Below, piece after piece: positions 8,383 to 17,410 of a stretch of 64,000 nucleotides of DNA (positions are counted from its first letter, which is position 1; each line of letters begins with the position of its first letter). Source of the stretch: an uncultured Brachyspira sp. (GTDB lineage Bacteria; Spirochaetota; Brachyspiria; Brachyspirales; Brachyspiraceae); assembly GCF_910578695.1 (NCBI RefSeq), contig NZ_CAJTQJ010000001.1, forward strand, positions 1 through 64,000. Direction: 5' to 3'. The notes beneath the pieces were generated by a model. That model saw only the letters and a program-made list of their open reading frames with translations. It did not search any database and was not told the DNA's origin. The position numbers were made by a program, and so were the translations under genes.

Positions 8383-9690
8383 ATGAAATTAGCTAAATTT
8401 CGTTTTGGTGGAGTCCATCCGCATGACAGTAAGGATACAGCTGATATATCTTCATCAACTTTATCCAATCCCCCTAAAAGCATTTTAATATCTATGTCTC
8501 AGCATATAGGTGCTCCAGCTAAGATGCTAAAGAAGAAAGGGGAAAAAGTAGAGAGAGGCGAACTTATAGGAGAAGCCAATGGTTATGTTTCAGGTAATGT
8601 TCATTCATCTGTAACAGGAACGATAGCATCTGCAGAGATTGCTCCTCCGCCTTTAGGACGCGGAGCTGATGCTTTGCTTATCAATATTGACAGCAGTGCT
8701 AATAATTTGTCTTATTTCGAAAGTTCAGATTATATGTCTATGTCTGCAGAAGAAATGTCCGAAAAGATTCAGAAAGCAGGTATAGTTGGTATGGGCGGAG
8801 CTACTTTCCCAACCCATGTTAAAGTTGATGGTGCTGCTAAAGGCGGCGGAGATACCTTAATAATCAACGGAGTAGAATGCGAGCCTTATATTACAAGCGA
8901 TTACAGACTTATGCTTGAATATACTCAGGATTTATTCAAAGGTATTGAAATTTTAAGAAAAATTATACCTTCTATAAAAAGAACTATCATAGGAATAGAA
9001 AATAATAAGCCTAAAGCAATAGAAGAAATGGCTAAAATAGGTAAAGAGCATAATGTAGAAGTTATACCTTTAAGGCTCAGATACCCTCAAGGTGCAGAAA
9101 AAACTCTTATAGAAGCTGTAATTGGAAAATTTGTGCCTGTAAGCAAACTTCCTATAGATATCGGCGTTATAGTTGTAAATGTTGCAACTCTTTATGCTAT
9201 ATATGAAGCGGTAGCTAAAGATAAGCCTCTTATAGAAAGACTAGTTACTGTTTCGGGCGATGCTATAAAAGAACATAAAAATATATGGCTTCCTTTAGGT
9301 ACTCCGATTTCGCATGTAGCAGAAGAATGCGGAGGTATTACTGCTGAAAATGTGCTTGTTATTGCAGGAGGTCCTATGATGGGTGCAAGCATACCTAGCC
9401 TTGATCAATGCGTTAATAAAGGTACTAACTCTTTGCTTTTCTTGAATAAAGATAAATTACCTAAAGAAACAGAATATCCTTGTATTAAATGCGGAAGATG
9501 CGGTAATGCATGTCCTCTAAGATTGTCTCCTACTGAAATGGCTCATACTGCTAAAGCAAAAATCAAAGATAAATTGAATGATTATGATATAGCAACATGT
9601 TTTGAATGCGGCTGCTGTACTTATATATGTCCTTCAAAAATACCTTTGGTTCAGTGGATTAGATTTGGTAAAGACTTATTAAGAAGATAA
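8383..9690 (+). CDS. rnfC: Rnf complex subunit RnfC
   Basis: A 435-residue peripheral subunit of the Rnf complex, which couples ferredoxin:NAD+ electron transfer to ion pumping. It starts with the RnfC barrel-sandwich region (HPHDSKDTAD ... SQHIGAPA), then the NADH/FMN-binding section with GMGGATFPTHVK and INGVECEPYITSDYRLM. Two 4Fe-4S sites sit near the C-terminus: CIKCGRCGNACP and CFECGCCTYICP. It ends soon after the second cluster, so it is a short form without the long repeat tail of enterobacterial RnfC. It leads a tight rnfC-rnfD-rnfG run. Confidence 0.95.
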   Translation: MKLAKFRFGGVHPHDSKDTADISSSTLSNPPKSILISMSQHIGAPAKMLKKKGEKVERGELIGEANGYVSGNVHSSVTGTIASAEIAPPPLGRGADALLINIDSSANNLSYFESSDYMSMSAEEMSEKIQKAGIVGMGGATFPTHVKVDGAAKGGGDTLIINGVECEPYITSDYRLMLEYTQDLFKGIEILRKIIPSIKRTIIGIENNKPKAIEEMAKIGKEHNVEVIPLRLRYPQGAEKTLIEAVIGKFVPVSKLPIDIGVIVVNVATLYAIYEAVAKDKPLIERLVTVSGDAIKEHKNIWLPLGTPISHVAEECGGITAENVLVIAGGPMMGASIPSLDQCVNKGTNSLLFLNKDKLPKETEYPCIKCGRCGNACPLRLSPTEMAHTAKAKIKDKLNDYDIATCFECGCCTYICPSKIPLVQWIRFGKDLLRR

Positions 9691-9704
9691 TTAAGGAGAT
9701 AATA

Positions 9705-10802
9705 ATGAAATTTTATACAGAATCATCTCCGCATGTAAAAGATGGAGATACTACCAATAAGATAATGTTAAGAGTTATTATAGCTCTTATGCCTGCTGTT
9801 ATATATAGTGTAATATTATTCGGTGCTAAAGTTATTGTACTATATTTAGCTGCAATTATAAGCTGCATACTTTCTACTGTAATAGTAAAAAAAGTGAGAA
9901 AAAAACCTCTGCTTCCGGATTATGCTGTAATCGTTACTGCTATACTTTTGGTTATGACTCTTCCTCCTGCATCTAATGTAACTATGGTTGTAATAGGAAG
10001 TGTTGTTGCTATAGTTTTTGCAAAAGAAGTTTTCGGAGGATTAGGTTCTAATATATTCAACCCTGCTTTAGTTGGAAGAGCTTTTTTACAGGTAGCATTC
10101 CCTGCACAAATGACTATTTACACTCCTCCTGCAAGAGTTCCTTTTTTAGGAGTATTTGAAAATATAGTTAAGGATTTAAATTTAACTGTTTCAGGAGCAA
10201 CTCAGGCTTTAGATGCTGCAGGTGCCTTGACTTCAGCAACACCTTTAACTTTCTTAAAATTTAATGCTGTTGATTTCGGAGGTTCTTTAGCTTCTCAAAT
10301 ACAAATAGAATCTCATTATTATTTACAAATGTTATTAGGAAGTACAGCAGGTGCTATAGGCGAAACTTCATTCCTTTTGCTTTTAATAGGCGGAATATAT
10401 TTATTAATTACTAAAACTATAGATTGGAGAATTCCTCTTGGAATGTTTATATCATTAGCTTTTGTAAGTCTGCTTCTTTGCTTAGCGATGCCCGGAAAAA
10501 TACCATCTCCTATATATCAAGTGCTAGCAGGCGGTTTCGCACTTGGTGCATTCTTTATGGCTACTGATATGGTTACCTGCCCTTCAAGTCATTTAGGTGC
10601 TTGGATATATGCTGTTTTAATAGGTTCTGTACTTGCTATATTAAGAGCATTCGGTTCTTCTCCTGAATATATGATGTATTCTATACTTATAGGAAATATG
10701 TTTATGCCTTTAATTGCTATGCTTACACGCCCTATGCCTGTTGGTAAAAAAGAGTTAATTGCTATTAATAAAGCTAATGCACAAAAAGATGGAGGTAAAT
10801 AA
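9705..10802 (+). CDS. rnfD: Rnf complex subunit RnfD
   Basis: A 365-residue integral membrane subunit with about nine hydrophobic helices. The covalent FMN site of RnfD/NqrB proteins is visible as TSATPLTFLK, with Thr179 as the expected attachment residue. GSNIFNPALVGRAFLQVAFP and FFMATDMVTCPSSHLG are typical of the family. It begins 15 bases after rnfC with an AAGGAG ribosome site and ends two bases before rnfG, implying coupled translation. Confidence 0.95.
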   Translation: MKFYTESSPHVKDGDTTNKIMLRVIIALMPAVIYSVILFGAKVIVLYLAAIISCILSTVIVKKVRKKPLLPDYAVIVTAILLVMTLPPASNVTMVVIGSVVAIVFAKEVFGGLGSNIFNPALVGRAFLQVAFPAQMTIYTPPARVPFLGVFENIVKDLNLTVSGATQALDAAGALTSATPLTFLKFNAVDFGGSLASQIQIESHYYLQMLLGSTAGAIGETSFLLLLIGGIYLLITKTIDWRIPLGMFISLAFVSLLLCLAMPGKIPSPIYQVLAGGFALGAFFMATDMVTCPSSHLGAWIYAVLIGSVLAILRAFGSSPEYMMYSILIGNMFMPLIAMLTRPMPVGKKELIAINKANAQKDGGK

Positions 10803-10804
10803 TT

Positions 10805-11377
10805 ATGAAAAAAGAAGTTGGTTATTCTGCTGTTATTTCAGTGACAATGACAGCATTGCTTGCAGGTTTTCTGCTTTCATTTATATATTCTTCTTTTGAA
10901 AAGGATATTATAGCAAATAATGAAAAAACTGTAATTAATGGTGTTAAAGCTGTTATAGAAAATGCTGATGAGCTTGAAGGACCTTTAACTGAAAATTCTG
11001 CTTATACATATTATGTCGGTAAAAAATCAGACGGTACTGTAGTAGGTTATGCTATGCTTTCTTCTGCAGGAGGATACAACGGACAAATTAAAGTTCTAGT
11101 TGGTTTTGATGCTGATATCACTAAAATTACTGATATAGTCATTACTGAACAGGCTGAAACTCCGGGACTTGGCGCCAAAGTAACTGAGACTGCTTTTAGA
11201 AATCAATTTAAAGACAAAAGCTCTCTTCTTTCTTTAGCTGTTGTTAAAGGAATAAAACCTGAAGAAGCTAAGGAGGCTGAAATAGCTGCTATAAGCGGTG
11301 CTACTATATCTTCTTCTTCTGTTGTTACTGCGGTTAATAGTGCTAAAGATGAGGCTGTTAATTTGTTTAAAAATTAA
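10805..11377 (+). CDS. rnfG: Rnf complex subunit RnfG
   Basis: A 190-residue subunit with one N-terminal membrane helix (about 8-30) and an outward-facing FMN-binding domain. ETPGLGAKV (118-126) and SGATISS (164-170), with Thr167 as the covalent FMN site, identify it. In most genomes rnfE, rnfA and rnfB follow rnfG; here two unrelated small genes follow and the missing subunits are not in this window. Confidence 0.94.
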   Translation: MKKEVGYSAVISVTMTALLAGFLLSFIYSSFEKDIIANNEKTVINGVKAVIENADELEGPLTENSAYTYYVGKKSDGTVVGYAMLSSAGGYNGQIKVLVGFDADITKITDIVITEQAETPGLGAKVTETAFRNQFKDKSSLLSLAVVKGIKPEEAKEAEIAAISGATISSSSVVTAVNSAKDEAVNLFKN

Positions 11378-11389
11378 ATCGGAGTTTTT

Positions 11390-11665
11390 ATGTATAATCA
11401 AGATGAATTAGACTCAAAAATTCTTGATGAACTAAAAAAGTGTAAAGATAAAAATGAGGTAGAGTTAGTTTTTAATAATAATAATATAGATGATACTGAT
11501 ATTAAAACTAAATATTTAAATAGTCTTATCGGCAATCCTGATACTGATTATTCCTCTGAATATATTAGCCCTGAAGACAAATATAAAGCAAAATTAGAAA
11601 CTTTTTTTGATGAAGATATTAGGGCTATTTTAAAAATATATGATAGTATGGAGAAAAAGAATTAA
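11390..11665 (+). CDS. Small acidic protein of unknown function
   Basis: A 91-residue soluble, mostly helical protein with acidic character and no recognisable domain. It starts 12 bases after rnfG with a GGAG site, and its TAA stop abuts the ATG of the next gene (TAAATG), so the two are translationally coupled. The neighbour carries an HEXXH protease motif. The pair may be a regulator and a protease, but no DNA-binding motif is visible here. Confidence 0.6.
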   Translation: MYNQDELDSKILDELKKCKDKNEVELVFNNNNIDDTDIKTKYLNSLIGNPDTDYSSEYISPEDKYKAKLETFFDEDIRAILKIYDSMEKKN

Positions 11666-12211
11666 ATGCATAAGGATTTTAAAATAGATAGCAATATTTT
11701 AGAATATATATCTAAAAAATTTAATGTCAATCTTAATGATATTCAAATATTTAAAAAATATTTTGAGAAAGAATGTCAAAATATAGTAGAAAGTCAATAT
11801 TTGGCACATATTATAAGATTATTTGAAATCCTTATCAGAAAAAAAACAAAAAATCCATTGTTTATAATACTATTAAAACCATTTATGGATGAGAAATTAA
11901 ATTATTTTGGTCAAATTGAACATATAAAAGGAAAATTTGCAAAAATATCATACCCTAAATATGATAATACTAAAGACAATAAAGAGTATATAAGACAGAT
12001 TAGGGTTATAATAGCACATGAATTAGGGCATTTATTTATATCAGAACTTTTAGATAAAAATGCTCAAGATTTTACATCTCATCCGTATTCATCTATATTT
12101 GGTATATTAACTATCATAGAAAAAAATAGATTCTATGAAGATAATGCTAAAAATTATAATCATAATAGCTGTAACCATATAATAGATGATTTTTACTCTT
12201 TACCAAAATAA
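11666..12211 (+). CDS. ImmA/IrrE-like metallopeptidase-domain protein
   Basis: A 181-residue protein whose centre carries RVIIAHELGHLFISELL, a zincin HEXXH motif like that of ImmA/IrrE family proteases. A downstream EDNAKNY could supply the third ligand Glu, but the usual long C-terminal part is missing or divergent. Members of this family cleave repressor-type regulators in mobile elements and stress systems. It is coupled to the small gene upstream and followed by a strong terminator. Family assignment is moderate and the substrate is unknown. Confidence 0.6.
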   Translation: MHKDFKIDSNILEYISKKFNVNLNDIQIFKKYFEKECQNIVESQYLAHIIRLFEILIRKKTKNPLFIILLKPFMDEKLNYFGQIEHIKGKFAKISYPKYDNTKDNKEYIRQIRVIIAHELGHLFISELLDKNAQDFTSHPYSSIFGILTIIEKNRFYEDNAKNYNHNSCNHIIDDFYSLPK

Positions 12212-12217
12212 AATTAT

Positions 12218-12258
12218 AAGGCTTATAAAATATTAATTATTTTATAAGCCTTTTTTAT
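12218..12258 (+). terminator. Strong intrinsic terminator after the rnf cluster
   Basis: A perfect 14-bp stem (AAGGCTTATAAAAT at 12218-12231 with its complement at 12239-12252), a 7-base loop and a T-run. It starts within ten bases of the stop codon. Confidence 0.9.
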
Positions 12259-12453
12259 TTTATTAATAATACAAAACCATTTTTATTTTTTAATCTTTAT
12301 ATACTTAATTTTTATTATCTATTTATAAGTGCTAAAAAAATATATATAAATATTATTATATATATGATATTTTTTATTTAATCAGTTATTGCCGTATATT
12401 ATAAATATTATTTATTAACTTATATTTATTTTCACTTCATTATTAATAATTTC

Positions 12454-12481
12454 TTGACAAAGTATTATTTTTATGTATATT
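12454..12481 (+). promoter_or_regulatory. Promoter for the oxidoreductase operon
   Basis: TTGACA (12454-12459), 16 bases, TATATT (12476-12481), about 43 bases before the first start codon, which has its own AAGGAG site. Confidence 0.65.
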
Positions 12482-12523
12482 ACTATTGTAATAAAGTTTA
12501 ATATCAATAATTAAGGAGTAAAT

Positions 12524-12757
12524 ATGGCTAAAGGCAGAATTGATATTGATAGAGAACAATGTAAGGGATGTTCCAACTGCATATCTATTTGTCCTACTAA
12601 AATATTGTATTTAGATAAAGAAAATATGAATTCTTGGGGATATTATCCTGCAGCTGTTAGCGATATGGAGAAATGCATAGGCTGTGCTAATTGTGCTATG
12701 ATGTGTCCTGACTTATGCATAACGGTAGAAAGACTTGATAAGGAGGAAGCGAAATAA
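12524..12757 (+). CDS. 2-oxoacid:ferredoxin oxidoreductase, delta (ferredoxin) subunit
   Basis: A 77-residue protein with two 4Fe-4S motifs, CKGCSNCISICP and CIGCANCAMMCP, separated by about 30 residues. It would pass electrons from the catalytic subunits to ferredoxin. It is first in a four-gene operon; its stop overlaps the next start by one base (TAATG). Confidence 0.92.
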   Translation: MAKGRIDIDREQCKGCSNCISICPTKILYLDKENMNSWGYYPAAVSDMEKCIGCANCAMMCPDLCITVERLDKEEAK

Positions 12758-13815
12758 TGGCTAGAACATTGATGAAAGGAAATGAAGCTATGGCTACTGC
12801 AGCTATTGCAGCAGGATGTAAATGCTTTTTTGGGTATCCTATAACACCTCAAAATGAAATACCTGAATTTATGTCTAAAGCTATGTATGAATCAGGCGGA
12901 GCATTTGTACAGGCTGAAAGCGAGGTAGCTGCTATTAATATGGTTTATGGTGCAGGAGGTGCAGGAGTTAGGGCTATGACTTCTTCATCTTCTCCCGGAA
13001 TAGCTTTAAAACAGGAAGGAATATCATATCTTGCAGGATCAGAAGTTCCTGCTGTTATACTTAATGTTATGAGAGGAGGTCCGGGACTTGGTAGCATACA
13101 GCCTGCTCAAAGTGATTATAATATGATGACTAAGGGAGGAGGCGACGGAGACTATAATTGTCCTGTTTTAGCACCTGCTGACTTGCAGGAAGCAGCTGAT
13201 ATGATAATGGAGGCTTTCGATATTGCTGATTATTACAGAACTCCTGTTTATGTTGCTGCTGACGGATATATTGGGCAGATGATGGAGCCTGTTGATATAG
13301 TATATAAACCCAAATATGAAATTAAAGAAAAGACTTGGGCTGCATGCGGAAAAAGAGGCAGAAGAGAAAAAAATAATATAATTAATTCTATTTATTTAGA
13401 GCCTGAATTATTGTATGAGCATAATATACATTTGCAGAAAAAATATGATGAAATAAAAGAAAAAGAGGCAAGAGCTGAAAAATATTATACTGATGATGCT
13501 GAATTAATATTTGTTTCTTACGGCACTATGTCAAGAGTTGTAAGGGGCGTTGTTGATAAATTAAGAGAAGAAGGCAAAAAGGCAGGTATGATTCGCCCTC
13601 AAACTTTATGGCCTTTTCCTGTGAAGGCATTTGATAATCCTAATTGCAAGATGTATGTTAGTGTTGAAATGAGTATGGGGCAGATGGTTGATGATGTAAA
13701 ACTTGCAGTAGAATGCAAAGTGCCTGTTAAATTTTATGGAAAAGCAGGAGGATTAGTACCCACTTCTAATGAAATAATAGATAATGTAAGAAGTTTTGCA
13801 GGAGGTTTGATATGA
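12757..13815 (+). CDS. vorB: 2-oxoacid:ferredoxin oxidoreductase, alpha subunit (VorB-type)
   Basis: A 352-residue alpha subunit starting MARTLMKGNEAMATAAIAA, with GYPITPQNEIPE, the AESEVAAINMVYGA motif and TSSSSPGIALKQEGISY. This pattern is typical of proteins annotated as 3-methyl-2-oxobutanoate (branched-chain) dehydrogenase subunit VorB; relatives act on 2-oxoglutarate, so the exact substrate is uncertain. With the beta subunit it oxidatively decarboxylates a 2-oxoacid to acyl-CoA, reducing ferredoxin. It overlaps the beta gene by four bases (ATGA). Confidence 0.88.
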   Translation: MARTLMKGNEAMATAAIAAGCKCFFGYPITPQNEIPEFMSKAMYESGGAFVQAESEVAAINMVYGAGGAGVRAMTSSSSPGIALKQEGISYLAGSEVPAVILNVMRGGPGLGSIQPAQSDYNMMTKGGGDGDYNCPVLAPADLQEAADMIMEAFDIADYYRTPVYVAADGYIGQMMEPVDIVYKPKYEIKEKTWAACGKRGRREKNNIINSIYLEPELLYEHNIHLQKKYDEIKEKEARAEKYYTDDAELIFVSYGTMSRVVRGVVDKLREEGKKAGMIRPQTLWPFPVKAFDNPNCKMYVSVEMSMGQMVDDVKLAVECKVPVKFYGKAGGLVPTSNEIIDNVRSFAGGLI

Positions 13816-14546
13816 TAGTATTTGAAAAATCTAAGGGATTAAGCGATGAAAGAACACATTATTGTCCAGGATGCATGCATGGAACTTCTCAAAGGATAAT
13901 AGCTGAATGTTTAGAAGAACTTGGGGTATTAGAAAGGGCTGTGGGAATAGCTTCAGTGGGCTGTTCTGTACTTGCTTTTAAATATTTTTCCTGCGATATG
14001 CAGCAGGCAGCACATGGAAGAGCACCTGCAGTTGCTACAGGAATAAAAAGAGCTATTTCAGACAGTATAGTTTTTACTCTTCAAGGTGACGGAGATTTAG
14101 CTGCTATAGGTACAGCTGAAATAATACATGCTGCTGCAAGAGGCGAAAACATTACTGTAATATTTTTGAATAATGCCATTTACGGAATGACAGGCGGGCA
14201 GATGGCTCCTACTACATTAGAAGGACAGAGAACAACTACAACTCAGGCTGGAAGAGATTTTCATAAAGCAGGAAAGCCTATAAGAGTATGCGAAATGCTT
14301 GCTACTATAGAGGGGGCTTCTTTTGTTGAAAGGGTTTCATTAGACAGCCCTGCCAATATTAGAAAGGCAAAAATGGCTGCTAAAAAAGCGTTTGAAAATC
14401 AAATTGCAGGAAAAGGATTTTCTATAGTAGAAATGCTTACAAGCTGTACTACTAATTGGGGAATATCGCCTACAGAATCGCATAAATGGATAAGAGAATA
14501 TATGATTCCTCATTATCCTCTTGGCAATTTTAGAAATGACGGTTAA
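13812..14546 (+). CDS. 2-oxoacid:ferredoxin oxidoreductase, beta (TPP) subunit
   Basis: A 244-residue subunit that binds thiamine diphosphate. HYCPGCMHGTSQRII and GIASVGCSVLAFKYF carry cluster/TPP-site residues; GDGDLAAIGTAEIIHAAARGE followed by NNAIYGMTGGQ is the metal/TPP motif. GRAPAVATGIKRA is also family-typical. It follows the alpha subunit with a four-base overlap, so expression is coupled. Confidence 0.9.
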   Translation: MIVFEKSKGLSDERTHYCPGCMHGTSQRIIAECLEELGVLERAVGIASVGCSVLAFKYFSCDMQQAAHGRAPAVATGIKRAISDSIVFTLQGDGDLAAIGTAEIIHAAARGENITVIFLNNAIYGMTGGQMAPTTLEGQRTTTTQAGRDFHKAGKPIRVCEMLATIEGASFVERVSLDSPANIRKAKMAAKKAFENQIAGKGFSIVEMLTSCTTNWGISPTESHKWIREYMIPHYPLGNFRNDG

Positions 14547-14564
14547 TATTTAAGGAGTTATTAT

Positions 14565-15119
14565 ATGAGTACAGAGAGAATAATTTTTGCAGGATTCGGC
14601 GGACAGGGTATTATGTCTATGGGGCAGATGATAGCTTATGCAGGTATGATTGAAGATAAGCATGTTACTTGGTGTCCTTCTTATGGTCCTGAAATGAGAG
14701 GAGGTACTGCAAACTGTTCTGTTATTATAAGCGATGAACTTATAGGCTCTCCTATTATTTCGCATGATGCTAATGCTGCTGTTATTATGAATCTGCCTTC
14801 GCTTATTAAATTTGAAAAAGATATTATTTCTAATGGCATACTCCTTATAAATTCATCTTTGATAGAAAAAAAATCTTCAAGAGATGATATAAAAACAGCT
14901 TATATTGAGGCTAATAAAATTGCAGAGGATATAGGAAATACAAAATCTGCAAATATGGTAATGCTCGGAGCTTTGCTTACACTTCATAATATAGTATCCT
15001 TTGAGAGTGTTCAGAAAGCATTTTTAAAAGTATTCGGAGAGCGTAAAAAAGAGTTTCTGCCTTCAAATGAAAAAGCACTAAATGCAGGAAGAGATGCTGT
15101 AAAAAATATAATTTCTTAA
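14565..15119 (+). CDS. 2-oxoacid:ferredoxin oxidoreductase, gamma subunit
   Basis: A 184-residue gamma subunit beginning with the family motif FAGFGGQGIMSMGQMIAYAG, followed by VTWCPSYGPEMRGGTANC, which contacts CoA and the other subunits. It is last in the operon, preceded by an AAGGAG site 18 bases after beta and followed by an intrinsic terminator. The order delta-alpha-beta-gamma is common in anaerobes. Confidence 0.92.
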   Translation: MSTERIIFAGFGGQGIMSMGQMIAYAGMIEDKHVTWCPSYGPEMRGGTANCSVIISDELIGSPIISHDANAAVIMNLPSLIKFEKDIISNGILLINSSLIEKKSSRDDIKTAYIEANKIAEDIGNTKSANMVMLGALLTLHNIVSFESVQKAFLKVFGERKKEFLPSNEKALNAGRDAVKNIIS

Positions 15120-15144
15120 CTTAAAAAATAAAAAAATTATGAAT

Positions 15145-15177
15145 GTCTGCTGTTTATACAAATGGCAGGCTTTTTTT
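15145..15177 (+). terminator. Intrinsic terminator of the oxidoreductase operon
   Basis: An 11-bp stem with G-T pairs (GTCTGCTGTTT at 15145-15155, AAATGGCAGGC at 15160-15170), a 4-base loop and seven Ts. Its sequence resembles the hairpin repeats at 59-100 and 51049-51110. Confidence 0.85.
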
Positions 15178-15211
15178 AATTATACATATACTTGATGTCA
15201 TAAAATTAAAT

Positions 15212-15751
15212 TCAGCGAAAATATAAAATTAATAAATAAATAATAATAGCAATAAATAGAGTTATATAAAACATAATGTATGATGATGATTTCTTAATGC
15301 TTAAGCTGTAAGATATATTATCTATTTTTTCAAAATCTATTATTTTGCTCGAAACTAAATTTATTCTAGGTTTTCCTTGAGACTCCATATTTATTTCTTT
15401 AATAAAATGATTATCTCCCAGCACTTTATTAGTATCTATATAAACTTCATATAAAGCACTGCTTCTAAATATTTTACTATAAAATTCAAGTTTTGAGGAA
15501 TAACTATATTTATTAATAGATTTATTAGTAAGTATATAATTTTCTAAACTATTATCTTCTATTTTATATTTATTTATATCTTCTATCTCTATAGAGTTTA
15601 TTTCTAAAGTTTTATCTGCATTTAAATAAAAGCTTTTTAAATATCCTATCCTTTCTTTTTCTCCCAGCATAGAAAGTATTTTTAAAAATAAAGCTAAAAT
15701 AAAGAATAATACAATTGATATCTTTCTGTATAGTCTAGTCAATTCCTTCAT
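15212..15751 (-). CDS. Stand-alone N-terminal module of the LtaS-like family
   Basis: A 179-residue protein with a membrane helix at each end (about 11-31 and 157-177). The stretch LSMLGEKERIGYLKSF parallels LSILGNIQRTGYLSGF in the 719-residue protein at 18157. The following extracytoplasmic part (IFRSSALYEVY) matches its VFRHSDIYGVY. It therefore looks like the first module of that family without the polytopic and sulfatase-like parts. It could be a truncated paralogue or a partner subunit. Its own starting ATG and intact frame argue against simple decay. Confidence 0.6.
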   Translation of the reverse strand: MKELTRLYRKISIVLFFILALFLKILSMLGEKERIGYLKSFYLNADKTLEINSIEIEDINKYKIEDNSLENYILTNKSINKYSYSSKLEFYSKIFRSSALYEVYIDTNKVLGDNHFIKEINMESQGKPRINLVSSKIIDFEKIDNISYSLSIKKSSSYIMFYITLFIAIIIYLLILYFR

Positions 15752-15828
15752 TAATTACCTATGTTTGATAATAAAATTATCCATTTATTTAATGCAGTTA
15801 TTATATATCAGAAAAAAAATAATCAATT

Positions 15829-17130
15829 TTAATATTTTTTACGCTTATTAAAATTTATAAAAAATATAAAAGAAAAAATACTAGTTAAAAATTCCGATAC
15901 TGTAAAAGAAATCCATACACCCGTCATCTTAAATAAAAATGATAAAATAAATATTGAAGGCATTATCAATAGAAAACCTCTTAAAATTGATATTATAAAT
16001 GAAGGCTTAGCTTTATCAATAGCAGAAAAATATACGCAGGTAATAATATTATATCCTGCAAATATAAAGGCTGTAAAATATAAACGAATACCATTAACAG
16101 ATATTTTCTGAAGTTCTTCAATATTATCTTTATTAAAAATATAAGTTATTTCATTTGCAAATGCAAAGCCTGTCATATAAACTAAAGCCGAAATACAAAA
16201 TAATAAAATAAAAGCATATTTATATATTTTATTTATATTAGATAAATTATTATAATTCATACCAATTATAGGCTGTATGCCCTGCCCCATTCCTGTAAAT
16301 ATAGCTATAATTACTAAAGAAATATTTGCAGTTATTCCATAAGCAGCAACTGCAGTATTGCCTGCTATATTTAATATGATTATATTAAAAGCTATCATAA
16401 CAAAACCTGAAGATATTTCAGTTATTAAAAAAGATATTCCAAGATATGATACTTCAAAAAATTTACTGAAACTAATTCTAGGCTTTACTATAGAAAAAGT
16501 ATATTTTTTTTTGATAAATAAAAATGATAATACGAATATGCTTAAAATAGGAGAAAATCCTGTAGATAAGGCAGCTCCGAATATGCCCATATTCAAAGGA
16601 AATACAAATATATAATCAAAAATAATATTAAATAAACTTCCCATAAGCATAGAAGTCATAGCAAGTTTTGGGTGATTATCATTTCTTACAAATCCAAGAA
16701 GAAGATGATTTAACATATACATTGGAGAAAATAAAAGACTTATCTTTACATATATGCTTGACATATCAAGAATATTATCTCTTGCTCCGAATATATAAGC
16801 AATATCCGATGTAAATAAAATTCCTATCATTATAAAAATTGAAGATATTATCAATATATAAATTAAAGAATTAGTAAATATAATATTCGCCTCATCATTT
16901 TTATTTTGTGCTTTTAATACAGCATATTTAGATGCAGAGCCCATACTTAGCATTAATCCTGTTCCATTAATAAAATTGCAAATAGGTATAGCAATATTTA
17001 AAGCAGTAAGTCCGTCCGCACCTATTGCTCTTGCAACAAAAAATGTATCTGCAAGTATATAACAAGATAAGCCTATCATTCCAAGTATATTTAAAGATAC
17101 ATATTTAATAAATAACTTTAATAAACTCAT
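15829..17130 (-). CDS. MATE family multidrug/metabolite exporter
   Basis: About 433 residues with twelve predicted membrane helices and MATE landmarks (ADTFFVARAIGADGLTALNIAIP near the N-terminus; GNTAVAAYGITANISLVIIAIFTGMGQGIQPIIGMN in the second half, read in two parts). MATE proteins exchange cations for drugs or metabolites. A longer frame opens at 17166, but ATG at 17130 is preceded by GGAG at a good distance, so it is chosen. The leader just upstream holds a terminator-like hairpin (17149-17203). Substrate cannot be predicted. Confidence 0.85.
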   Translation of the reverse strand: MSLLKLFIKYVSLNILGMIGLSCYILADTFFVARAIGADGLTALNIAIPICNFINGTGLMLSMGSASKYAVLKAQNKNDEANIIFTNSLIYILIISSIFIMIGILFTSDIAYIFGARDNILDMSSIYVKISLLFSPMYMLNHLLLGFVRNDNHPKLAMTSMLMGSLFNIIFDYIFVFPLNMGIFGAALSTGFSPILSIFVLSFLFIKKKYTFSIVKPRISFSKFFEVSYLGISFLITEISSGFVMIAFNIIILNIAGNTAVAAYGITANISLVIIAIFTGMGQGIQPIIGMNYNNLSNINKIYKYAFILLFCISALVYMTGFAFANEITYIFNKDNIEELQKISVNGIRLYFTAFIFAGYNIITCVYFSAIDKAKPSFIISILRGFLLIMPSIFILSFLFKMTGVWISFTVSEFLTSIFSFIFFINFNKRKKY

Positions 17131-17148
17131 AGAAATACTCCATAATAA

Positions 17149-17203
17149 AAAAATGTTTGCGTTCATACTTTCTAAGGCCTACGGTATGAATACAAACATT
17201 TTT
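17149..17203 (-). promoter_or_regulatory. Hairpin with T-run in the MATE leader (attenuator candidate)
   Basis: Outer arms of 11 bp (17149-17159 with 17193-17203) and inner arms of 7 bp (17162-17168 with 17184-17190) flank a 15-base loop. In the direction of the MATE gene the stem is followed by a run of Ts and then directly by GGAG and ATG. That is the layout of an intrinsic terminator inside a 5' leader. I do not recognise a known riboswitch class. Confidence 0.55.
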
Positions 17204-17348
17204 AAAAAAAATTTATCCGGCGACAAATTTGATTATTTTAATAATATATATTTTTTTAATATATCATAAATATATAATCTTGTCAAAGATAGTTTTTTAT
17301 TTTATTTTTTAAGTATTAATAAAACTTTATAAATATTTTGAAATTATA

Positions 17349-17383
17349 AAAAAGGAGAAATATATTAAAATATTTCCCCCTTT
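17349..17383 (-). terminator. Terminator after the aldolase gene
   Basis: On the minus strand, downstream of the aldolase, AAAGGGGGAAATAT pairs imperfectly with ATATTTCTCCTTT, followed by a long T-run. It matches the end of the transcription unit. Confidence 0.7.
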
Positions 17384-17410
17384 GTATTTGATTATAAAAA
17401 ATAAAAAAAA

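Larger units (their letters stand above)
12212..12523. other. Intergenic region between two energy clusters
   Basis: It contains the terminator at 12218-12258 and the promoter at 12454-12481. Between them is A/T-rich DNA with no other feature seen. Confidence 0.5.
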
